Below are positions 1 to 5,146 of a DNA stretch of 5,146 nt, one piece after another. A program made the translations under genes and the position numbers. Under the pieces are notes generated by a model. The model was not told where the DNA came from. It saw only the letters and a program-made list of their open reading frames with translations, and searched no databases. The stretch's first letter is position 1. Every line of letters begins with the position of its first letter. The DNA comes from an uncultured Desulfobacterium sp. Its GTDB lineage: Bacteria; Desulfobacterota; Desulfobacteria; Desulfobacterales; Desulfobacteraceae. Location: positions 1 through 5,146 of the forward strand of contig CAKZLA010000564.1 of NCBI GenBank assembly GCA_937124525.1, given 5' to 3'.

Positions 1-179
1 AACGGTGAAGGCCTTACAATCGTAATTATACAGCTTTTTTGGTTAAGGGTTTGATCCTATTGAATTTTTCCAAATTAAAGTTGTTGATAAAATCAATAGG
101 TTATGGAAAATCGATATAATGTCTAATGAGTTGTACCTGCTTATCTGGCAGGTGTTCTGAGCCCGGCCATGTCAACCCT
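1..179. other. Window edge with no recognised gene
   Basis: An AT-rich stretch beyond the end of the GGDEF relic. I see no credible coding frame. It holds a small hairpin (acctgc 135-140 with gcaggt 148-153, 7-nt loop) about 27 nt past the relic's stop, without a U-run on the minus strand, and a wider inverted repeat cctattga (56-63) / tcaatagg (93-100). A perfect TATAAT on the plus strand (115-120) lacks a good -35. Confidence 0.3.
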
Positions 180-630
180 TTATGGGAAGACTCTGTTACG
201 TCCTTTGTCTTTGGCTTTGTAGAGCATATTGTCCGCAGCGTTGATGAGGGCTTGACTTTTTTTATCACGGTCCAGCGGCAGTTGAAGCGATACCTAAGCT
301 TATGGTTACATTTTCCATGGCGCTATTGGCCTGTGAAATTATCTGCAGTGTATCAACCATTAAATCATTTGCCTGTTTTGCATTGCTGGCATTCTGCTGG
401 GTCATTGCAGTAATCTCTTCAAGAGAAGAGGATGTTTCTTCGAGGGATGCAGCCTGGGCGGATGAGCCGTCCGCCAGAGACTGGCTTGCAGACGATACTT
501 CGGACGTAGTATTCACTACCTGGTCAGCGGCAAGATCAATCCCTGTAATCGTTGATATCAACATTTTGGTGAAATAGGGTTGATCATGAACGTGTTGCTG
601 TAGTGAGTAATCCCTGAAGCTGATAACCAC
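180..630 (-). pseudogene. Chimeric relic: MCP signalling-domain fragment joined to GGDEF C-terminus
   Basis: Two gene remnants run together. From about 580 down to about 310 the frame reads the N-terminal helix of an MCP cytoplasmic domain (EVSSASQSLADGSS, then AASLEETSSSLEEI), clearly related to residues 340-405 of the neighbouring receptor, and stops far short of the hairpin tip. At about 301-312 it runs into VTISLGIASTAAGP, typical of the last beta-strand region of a GGDEF (diguanylate cyclase) domain. After a frameshift at 264-268 (TGA stop in the first frame) the GGDEF end continues as DKKSQALINAADNMLYKAKD and KGRNRVFP, with a TAA stop at 180-182. The catalytic GGDEF loop, any membrane segments and the receptor tip are all absent, so neither activity can remain. 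The 5' limit is uncertain: the frame opens with a GTG at 630, and the residues before about 575 are not recognisable as MCP. The likely origin is a deletion between an MCP gene and an adjacent cyclase gene. Confidence 0.8.
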
Positions 631-647
631 CCTGGAAAATTCCAGGG
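630..647. repeat. Short inverted repeat, 8-bp arms with 2-nt spacer
   Basis: ccctggaa (630-637) and ttccaggg (640-647) are perfect reverse complements separated by aa. It lies between the 3' end of the chemoreceptor gene and the MCP/GGDEF relic. It could form a hairpin in RNA from either strand, but no U-run follows on the minus strand (TGGTTATCAGC), so it is not a standard rho-independent terminator. It might still stabilise the 3' end of the receptor mRNA or be fortuitous. Confidence 0.4.
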
Positions 648-736
648 CCGCGGCGGTACGTACGACACGAAAAACTTGATTTCAACCGGCTATCAGCTAT
701 TCGGGTTCAGACAGAAGCCAGCCGTTTTATATCCGG

Positions 737-2656
737 TCAAAAATTTTCAAAATCATCATCAAAAGGAATCAACTGCTCCGGTGTGATTTCCTGGGTCTTT
801 GGTGTCAGCTGTTTTGTATTCCTTGCAGGGGTGGGACGGCGATTTGATGCAATTTGGTTTCTTTTTCTGGGGGGTATATTCCCTTCGGCCTGGTAGGATT
901 TATTGCTTCCTGTTATCAAAATTACCAAATCCCTGACATATTCTTTAAGCTGTCCTGCCTGGGCATTCATCTCTTCTGAAGCAGAAGCGGATTCTTCTGC
1001 GTTGGCGGCATTCTGCTGAACCACTTTATCCATTTCTGAAATGGCAATATTCACCTGTTCAATTCCCCGGGATTGTTCATTGGATGCCTCTGCAATTTCA
1101 GCAACAAGCGCTTCCACCTTTCCGGAACTGACGGAAACCTTTTCAAATGACACATTGGTTTTTGAAACCAGTTCTGAACCTTCATTGACCTTTTTAACGG
1201 TTCCTTCAATCATTTGTGCTGTATTTTTGGCAGCATCCGCAGCTCTCATGGCAAGATTTCTGACTTCATCAGCCACCACGGCAAAGCCAGCTCCGGCTTC
1301 ACCGGCCCGGGCCGCCTCCACCGCCGCATTCAATGCCAGGAGGTTGGTCTGAAATGCAATTTCATCAATGGTTTTAATAATTTTTGATGTTTCTTCGCTG
1401 GCTTCGGAAATGTCTTTCATGGAATCGGTGAGCAGGCCCATTGACACATTGGCTTCATTCACCACCAAGTTGGTTTCCCGGGTTAATGTATCCGCATGTT
1501 TTGCATTTTCAGCGGTTTTCTTGGTCATGGAGGACATTTCTTCCATGGATGAGGAGGTTTCCTCAATGGAGGCAGCCTGTTCGGAAGCACCTTCGGCAAG
1601 GGATTGGCTTGAAGAAGATACCTGGGTAGATGCCGCAGCCACCTGGGTTGATCCTTCGCCAAGGCCATGGATAATCCGATTGATGGGCAATGTAATACTT
1701 CGGGAAAACAAGAAAATGCACACAAGCGTAAGAACCAAAAAAACACCTCCGGCAATGAGAACCATATTTCGGATGGCATACATCGGTGCCAGAAATTCCG
1801 GATAATCCTGTGTCACGGCAACTCCCCATCCCGTCATTTTCACCGGTGTAAAACCGGCAATTTTGTCAATCCCTTTGAACGTATAATCTTCCACACCGGA
1901 TTTTTGGGCCAGCATCTTGCTGGCAATGGATTCCATCCCCTTGATTTCTTTAAAATTAAGAGTAAGGATCAATTTTTTGTTGGGATGGACAAGTACGAAA
2001 CCTGTTTTATCCGTCACAAAAGGATAACCTGTTTTGCCGATTTTAGTCTTGGTGATCTTGTCCGACAATGTAGTAAATTTAAGCACAGCACCGAAAATAC
2101 CGACTATTTCACCGGACTCGGTTTTCACAGGGACGCCCACCCCAAAGACAGGCTCCCCGCTTACCTTGGAAAGAGTCGGAATGCCGATATTGACATTGCC
2201 AGCCATGGCGGCCTTAAAGTAATTCCTATCCGCCACGGACAGCTTCTTTGCCCTGAGGTTTCCACCGTTGCCGTTGGAAATCACAATGCCCTTGGTATTT
2301 GCCACAAACAGATCTTCATACCCACTGCCGAGCCGTTGTAGAATTTTCATTAAAAAATGGTCGAGAGGGGCTAATTCCTCTTCGGTATTTTCAATGTCTC
2401 CGGCCATTACCTTACTTACCGTATCCACCACCAGCGTCTCAAGGGCTATTTCATTGGCCAGTTTAACTTCCTGTTCAAGGAACATATCGGTCATGAGTGC
2501 CAGATTTTGTGAAAGTTGTAAAGCCTGCCCTTTGGCAACGGAAATAAGGGCATCTGAGGATTTGTTGACTGCAAAAAGACCCACCACTGTAAGGGGCACA
2601 ACCACTGCCAGAAAACCACCTAAAATAAGTTTAAATTTCAAGGATTTTTTTTTCAT
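737..2656 (-). CDS. Methyl-accepting chemotaxis protein with periplasmic dCache-like sensor
   Basis: Inner-membrane chemoreceptor of 639 aa that would control a CheA/CheW array. A short basic N-terminus is followed by TM1 (about residues 10-30), a periplasmic region (about 31-295) resembling a double Cache domain ([13 protein letters not shown] at 142-154; [11 protein letters not shown] at 209-219) and TM2 (about 298-318). Only the beginning of a HAMP-like segment follows ([11 protein letters not shown], 318-328) before the cytoplasmic helical hairpin. The hairpin tip is canonical: [19 protein letters not shown] (432-450) followed by [19 protein letters not shown]. Likely methylation sites are the Glu pairs at 365-366 and 372-373 and around 554-555. 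A flexible tail of about 50 residues ends in DFENF, which fits the CheR-docking pentapeptide pattern. The start is the ATG at 2656, with GGAG (2663-2666) 6 nt upstream; the frame opens further to 2704, but that part is the end of the preceding relic gene read in another frame. The ligand is unknown: the RxWY motif of amino-acid-binding dCache domains is absent. Confidence 0.95.
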   Translation of the reverse strand: MKKKSLKFKLILGGFLAVVVPLTVVGLFAVNKSSDALISVAKGQALQLSQNLALMTDMFLEQEVKLANEIALETLVVDTVSKVMAGDIENTEEELAPLDHFLMKILQRLGSGYEDLFVANTKGIVISNGNGGNLRAKKLSVADRNYFKAAMAGNVNIGIPTLSKVSGEPVFGVGVPVKTESGEIVGIFGAVLKFTTLSDKITKTKIGKTGYPFVTDKTGFVLVHPNKKLILTLNFKEIKGMESIASKMLAQKSGVEDYTFKGIDKIAGFTPVKMTGWGVAVTQDYPEFLAPMYAIRNMVLIAGGVFLVLTLVCIFLFSRSITLPINRIIHGLGEGSTQVAAASTQVSSSSQSLAEGASEQAASIEETSSSMEEMSSMTKKTAENAKHADTLTRETNLVVNEANVSMGLLTDSMKDISEASEETSKIIKTIDEIAFQTNLLALNAAVEAARAGEAGAGFAVVADEVRNLAMRAADAAKNTAQMIEGTVKKVNEGSELVSKTNVSFEKVSVSSGKVEALVAEIAEASNEQSRGIEQVNIAISEMDKVVQQNAANAEESASASEEMNAQAGQLKEYVRDLVILITGSNKSYQAEGNIPPRKRNQIASNRRPTPARNTKQLTPKTQEITPEQLIPFDDDFENF

Positions 2657-2657
2657 T

Positions 2658-2977
2658 TTATACTCCATTTTTTTTAATAAGATGCTGCAATACAGAGACA
2701 ACATCTTCTACATTCTTGTCCACATAACTGATAAAACTTGTGCGCAAGGTTATGCCCCAGTGCCTGGGTCTCCTTGGTTCTGTCCGGCAAAATTACAATC
2801 ACCCGGACATTGTCAAAGAAAACTGCCATGCCAATGAGTTCGGTCAGCTCTGTAATTTGAAATTAGAATCAAACCCCACCGATTTGCCAAGCGTTCTGAT
2901 TGCTCTCTGAAATGCAGGAACCATGCCATATGGTAGTACTTGATAGCACCACTTCGATGATAACAGATTTTTTTCAT
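2658..2977 (-). pseudogene. Frameshifted small gene (about 106 codons), possible receiver-like protein, coupled to the chemoreceptor
   Basis: No single frame is long, but joining frames gives one plausible small protein. It starts at an ATG at 2977 with AGG just upstream (AATAGGCTT). If the A7 run (2968-2974) is read as A6 it continues SVIIEVVLSSTTIWHG; one frame over it reads VPAFQRAIRTLGKSVGFDS; back in the first frame, ITELTELIGMAVFFDNVRV then IVILPDRTKETQALGHNL. A last shift near 2747 gives [19 protein letters not shown] and QHLIKKNGV, with a TAA at 2658-2660. The hydrophobic strand VRVIVILPD followed by a K/R-rich turn and a helix ending the protein recalls receiver-like alpha/beta folds in Desulfobacteraceae signalling proteins, but I cannot name the family. 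The stop is 1 nt before the receptor ATG and the receptor's GGAG lies inside this gene, so the pair was probably translationally coupled. At least three frame breaks and in-frame stops argue that it is dead, unless the breaks are sequencing errors. Confidence 0.6.
2663..2666 (-). promoter_or_regulatory. Ribosome binding site of the chemoreceptor gene
   Basis: GGAG lies 6 nt before the ATG at 2654-2656 and decides the start against upstream in-frame ATGs at 2704 and 2668. The ATG at 2668 overlaps this site and has only a run of A upstream. Confidence 0.75.
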
Positions 2978-3163
2978 AAGCCTATTAATATTGGGAGGCA
3001 TGGGGAGGCCGTATGTAATTGTGATGTTACCGTGGGTGGGAAAAGGCACACGATTTCCCCGGGGGTTCCTATAAACAGGAACGAAAACTCCACAAATTCG
3101 ATAATTGATGATAATGACGACTGCGCCGAGAAGAAGAAGGTGGTGGTTAAGGTGGTTGCGGTA
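2978..3163. other. Stretch between two relics with no recognised gene
   Basis: About 190 bases separate the response-regulator relic from the small relic gene. One minus-strand frame and one plus-strand frame are open throughout, but neither peptide resembles a family I know. The minus reading has a hydrophobic patch (SIIEFVEFSFLFIGTPGEI), while the plus reading is its hydrophilic counterpart, so either may simply be the shadow of the other. A low-complexity purine-rich patch (gaagaagaaggtggtggtt, about 3131-3149) creates Lys/Val repeats. I see no terminator or clear promoter. Confidence 0.3.
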
Positions 3164-3450
3164 TCAGCAGGACCTGAATGAAGATAGCTTGTGTTTTTTG
3201 AGCAGGCTGTATAATCGGGACTGGGAAATGCCGCAAATACGGCTGGCCTTTTGCCGGTCTCCCTGGACCTCGTTCAGTAGCCGCTTGAGTTTCCCTGGAA
3301 GTTCGATACGCCTGAAGCGTAGGTAGTGCATTTCTTGAATCCGTGGGCTTATCCATGGCGGCTTTGGATTGTATTTCCAAGGATGGTGCAAATGCCATCC
3401 CCCCGGTTCGATATCTGGGGATCATCATCAATTATTAATACCTTGGTCAT
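3164..3450 (-). pseudogene. Collapsed NtrC-family response regulator (receiver start plus Fis-type HTH end)
   Basis: Remnant of a sigma54-dependent response regulator, normally about 450 aa with receiver, AAA+ and Fis-type helix-turn-helix domains. An ATG at 3450 opens MTKVLIIDDDPQI, the canonical first strand and acidic pocket (D8-D10) of a receiver domain; this frame then loses similarity and stops at 3349-3351. In a second frame, about 3355-3290, lies MDKPTDSRNALPTLQAYR, like the linker before the DNA-binding domain. In a third frame comes LKRLLNEVQGDRQKASRICG followed by ISQSRLYSLLKKHKL, the Fis-type HTH, ending at a TGA at 3164-3166. The phospho-acceptor Asp, the Walker motifs and the GAFTGA loop are all missing, so roughly 350-400 codons have been deleted, with at least one further frameshift near 3290. 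It starts 26 nt after the end of the kinase-tail relic, the usual kinase-regulator order. It cannot be a working regulator. Confidence 0.78.
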
Positions 3451-3476
3451 ATCCGATCTTTGTCTGCTCCCGTGTT

Positions 3477-3617
3477 TCAGGCTGTGAGTGCAACTTGGGC
3501 CAGTCCAGCGCCGATCATGGGCTTCATGATCATCTCTGATGTATGATTATCTTTGATCATTTCAGATGTCAAGCCTTCCCTTATAAGACCCTGGAATCCA
3601 ACATGAACCTTCTGGTT
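3477..3617 (-). pseudogene. Probable tail of a hybrid histidine kinase receiver domain
   Basis: A 46-codon open frame reads GFQGLIREGLTSEMIKDN then TSEMIMKPMIGAGLAQVALTA, ending at TGA 3477-3479. This resembles the last third of receiver domains at the C-terminus of Desulfobacteraceae hybrid kinases: a GF-E-LT-E motif after strand 4, then MKP with the conserved Lys of strand 5, and a final helix with LA. The usual final helix is shortened. The upstream part of the frame is closed by a TAA at 3618-3620, and there is no kinase, PAS or membrane segment in the window, so only this end survives between tyrA and the regulator relic. The assignment rests on a short match plus the location immediately before a response-regulator relic, so it is moderate. 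TSEMI appears twice, encoded by the imperfect 17-bp direct repeat at 3527-3543 and 3554-3570. Confidence 0.5.
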
Positions 3618-3651
3618 TTAACTGTTCATGGTAGCCCATAGGTCAGATATC

Positions 3652-3687
3652 AAAAATTATGATTTTAAGGGGTACAATCTTAAAATC
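3652..3687 (-). terminator. Candidate rho-independent terminator overlapping the tyrA stop
   Basis: On the minus strand GATTTTAAG (3687-3679) and CTTAAAATC (3669-3661) form a perfect 9-bp stem with a 9-nt loop (3670-3678), followed by ATAATTTTT (3660-3652). The stop codon TAA (3682-3680) lies inside the first arm. The stem is AT-rich and so weak, and the T tract starts 4 nt after the stem, so termination efficiency is doubtful. The position is right for the end of tyrA. Confidence 0.45.
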
Positions 3688-4813
3688 GTTCAATGAGTTT
3701 GTTGATGATAAAATCACTCTCTCTCATGGCCTGATCGCCAAAGGTGCCAAACCAGTGGGAAACTTCGGAAAATCGTTCCATGAAAAGGGCTTTATCATTG
3801 TTTTCAACCAGTTCAATCTGTTCGTTCATGGCGGCCACATATTGCTTTAAAAGGGTTCGGCGGGCCGGGGTGGCAAAGATAATTTCAGAATAAAGACTGC
3901 TGTCCTGGGCAAATAGCCGTCCCACCATGCCCAGCTCCAGGCGGTAAATGGGACTTGAAAATTCCAGGGATCTTTCAAGATTTACCTTTTTCCGGCAAAG
4001 GAATTGCCCAAAACAAAAAGTGGCAAAATGCCGCAGGGCCTGGACAATGTCCATGATGTCATCGTGTTCTTCAGGCCTGGCACTGACCATGATCGCCCCC
4101 CACAAGGAGAGCTGTTCAATGAGCCACTTGCATTTATCATTGTTCCGGCCGGGGGTGACGGCAATGATCTGCTTATCCATGGTGGCACAGGAGGGACCGA
4201 ACAGGGGATGGAGGCCGATGACAGGGCCGGTGAAGTGTTTGAGCATGGCATCCACAGGGGCGGTCTTGATACTGGTGAGGTCTGCCAGGATGGCCGAGGA
4301 AGGCATGTGGGGGGCGATTCGTTCAATGATTTCAAGGGTGATATGGATGGGCACAGAAATCAGCACCAGATCCGTGTCCCTGCAAAGGGCTGCAACATCA
4401 TTCCAGTTTTTTTCCCCAAGAACCCTGACAACGTAACCTGATGCCCGGAAAAGGTCGGCAAAAAAACGGCCCATCTGGCCCTCGCCGCCCACAATAAGGA
4501 CCGTTGCCCCGGCCCGGATTCCCTGCTGTTTCATCTCCACGGTCTGCTCCATGCGGGAATTTCTCAGGATGACCCGGTACATCTCCTCCATGAAATCGGC
4601 ATCAATCCCCGAGGCCTTGGCCTGGCTGCGCAGTTTTGAAATCAGATCCTCTTCCCTTGCCGGGTGGTACACCGGGATGTTGTGGGCCTTTTTCAGGGCA
4701 ACCACATCCTGGACTTGTGTAAGTCTCTGGGAGATCAAGTCCAGGATTTGCTGGTCGATGTGATCAATATTGTCTCTTAATTTTTTTATCTCAATGTCAA
4801 ATGCCTTGTCCAT
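3680..4813 (-). CDS. tyrA: Bifunctional chorismate mutase / prephenate dehydrogenase (TyrA)
   Basis: Cytoplasmic enzyme that rearranges chorismate to prephenate and then oxidatively decarboxylates prephenate to 4-hydroxyphenylpyruvate with NAD+, the tyrosine branch of aromatic amino-acid synthesis. The 377-residue product matches the length and whole architecture of the E. coli enzyme (373 aa). An AroQ-type chorismate mutase domain spans about residues 1-92, with the expected basic/acidic residues R13, R30, K41, R53 and E54 (LRDNID, SQRL, PAREE). A linker leads to a Rossmann NAD site, GGEGQMGR at 109-116. The dehydrogenase signature GLHPLFGP at 200-207 carries the probable catalytic His202, and QALRHFATF (258-266) and SSPIYRLELGMVGRLFAQD (286-304) are the conserved helical-domain motifs. 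I chose the ATG at 4813 because AGGA (4820-4823) sits 6 nt upstream and the protein then starts as the family does. The frame stays open 5' to an ATG at 5002 (440 aa), and the ATG at 4849 has no Shine-Dalgarno. All key motifs are present, so it should be functional. The identity is very secure; the start is fairly secure. Confidence 0.96.
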   Translation of the reverse strand: MDKAFDIEIKKLRDNIDHIDQQILDLISQRLTQVQDVVALKKAHNIPVYHPAREEDLISKLRSQAKASGIDADFMEEMYRVILRNSRMEQTVEMKQQGIRAGATVLIVGGEGQMGRFFADLFRASGYVVRVLGEKNWNDVAALCRDTDLVLISVPIHITLEIIERIAPHMPSSAILADLTSIKTAPVDAMLKHFTGPVIGLHPLFGPSCATMDKQIIAVTPGRNNDKCKWLIEQLSLWGAIMVSARPEEHDDIMDIVQALRHFATFCFGQFLCRKKVNLERSLEFSSPIYRLELGMVGRLFAQDSSLYSEIIFATPARRTLLKQYVAAMNEQIELVENNDKALFMERFSEVSHWFGTFGDQAMRESDFIINKLIERF

Positions 4814-5062
4814 GGTCATTCCTGTTTTGTAAAAAGTCAATTTACTCATTAGTTTTTTGTTGATACGCTTGGTCTTGATCGCAACATTGCCGCCCGGGAG
4901 TTTTTTTATGCAAAGACTGACAGCAGCGTTCCCGGTGACTGTCCTGACCGGAACCTCGGGCTCGGGAATCAAAGGGTAAAAAATACCTTCCGAGGTCCCC
5001 ATTTCGGTCAGGTCCGTCGTGGGGAGCGTTATTATGCCATTGACATGGCTGTGGCCATCATG
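4814..5062 (-). other. Unrecognised open stretch in frame with, and upstream of, tyrA
   Basis: The tyrA frame remains open upstream for 83 codons, back to a TGA at 5063-5065. The peptide includes NGIITLPTTDLTEMGTSEG, then YPLIPEPEVPVRT and KKLPGGNVAIKTKRINKK; I do not recognise it. ATG codons at 5002 and 4849 could start an extended TyrA (440 or 389 aa), but neither has a Shine-Dalgarno, and characterised bifunctional TyrA proteins have no such extension. It may be leader RNA, the remnant of another gene, or a genuine N-terminal extension. It lies between a promoter candidate (5104-5132) and the chosen tyrA start. Confidence 0.35.
4820..4823 (-). promoter_or_regulatory. Ribosome binding site of tyrA
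   Basis: AGGA is 6 nt upstream of the ATG at 4811-4813. The in-frame ATG at 4817-4819 directly abuts it, which is too close. This is the main reason for choosing the 377-aa start. Confidence 0.65.
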
Positions 5063-5103
5063 TCATTTTTTAAAATAGCCAGTGTTGGAGTCAGAACCTT
5101 ACT

Positions 5104-5132
5104 CTCATACCCAAATTTTATTCAAAAGTCAA
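5104..5132 (-). promoter_or_regulatory. Sigma70-like promoter candidate upstream of tyrA
   Basis: TTGACT (5132-5127) and TATGAG (5109-5104) are separated by 17 nt, matching -35 TTGACA at 5 of 6 and -10 TATAAT at 4 of 6, in an AT-rich stretch. Transcription would begin near 5097, leaving a leader of about 285 nt before the chosen tyrA start. No other minus-strand gene intervenes, so it probably serves tyrA. Confidence 0.5.
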
Positions 5133-5146
5133 AATAAGGATAATAT

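Noticed and set aside
93..120. Plus-strand promoter with perfect TATAAT at 115-120
   Set aside because: The best -35 at 16-17 nt spacing is poor, the stretch is AT-rich, and no plausible plus-strand gene follows.
265..630. The MCP-like frame as a real small chemotaxis protein
   Set aside because: It lacks the hairpin tip and C-terminal helix and runs into a GGDEF end with a premature stop, so it is a relic.
1667..2341. Long plus-strand open frame (224 codons) opposite the chemoreceptor
   Set aside because: It is antisense to a clearly coding MCP region and its peptide resembles no family; it is a shadow of biased codon use.
2900..3181. Plus-strand open frame of 93 codons
   Set aside because: Both ends overlap minus-strand relics that are recognisable as protein remnants, there is no clear RBS, and no family similarity is evident.
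3527..3570. Direct repeat pair (17 bp, 14 matches, 27-bp period) as possible operator or CRISPR-like unit
   Set aside because: Only two imperfect copies, and both encode TSEMI in the kinase-tail relic, so coding history explains it.
3948..4441. Plus-strand open frames opposite tyrA
   Set aside because: Antisense shadows of the conserved prephenate dehydrogenase domain, with no independent RBS or protein features.
4835..4840. TTGACT just before tyrA as a second promoter -35 box
   Set aside because: It lies about 20 nt from the start codon with no -10 element that would leave room for the RBS.

Overview
All recognisable genes lie on the minus strand, so the locus reads from right (5146) to left (1). 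There are two intact genes: tyrA (3680-4813), a bifunctional chorismate mutase/prephenate dehydrogenase for tyrosine synthesis, and a transmembrane methyl-accepting chemotaxis receptor (737-2656). The rest looks like debris of signal-transduction genes. The style of the receptor and of the Fis-type regulator remnant, the density of two-component/chemoreceptor relics and the moderate GC suggest a sulfate-reducer-like Desulfobacterota bacterium (Desulfobacteraceae type). This is inference from protein style; no marker gene is present to prove it.

Layout in transcription order. 5104-5132: a good sigma70-like promoter. 4814-5062: an open stretch in frame with tyrA that I do not recognise. 3680-4813: tyrA, with a candidate AT-rich terminator overlapping its stop codon (3652-3687). 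3477-3617: probable C-terminal tail of a hybrid histidine kinase receiver domain. 3164-3450: a collapsed NtrC-family response regulator that keeps the receiver N-terminus and the Fis-type DNA-binding C-terminus but has lost everything between. 2978-3163: no gene identified. 2658-2977: a small gene of about 106 codons, broken by frameshifts, ending 1 nt before the chemoreceptor start. 737-2656: the chemoreceptor. 180-630: a relic joining the first part of an MCP signalling domain to the last part of a GGDEF domain. 1-179: nothing coding recognised.

The order histidine kinase then response regulator fits an ancestral two-component operon, and the small gene next to the receptor fits a two-gene unit whose upstream partner has decayed. 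I do not see an intact novel system. What is notable is a dense set of signalling relics, found by joining reading frames, between two well-preserved genes. The frame breaks are confined to the relics, while both long genes are open throughout, which argues for real decay rather than general sequencing error, though homopolymer errors cannot be excluded at individual sites.
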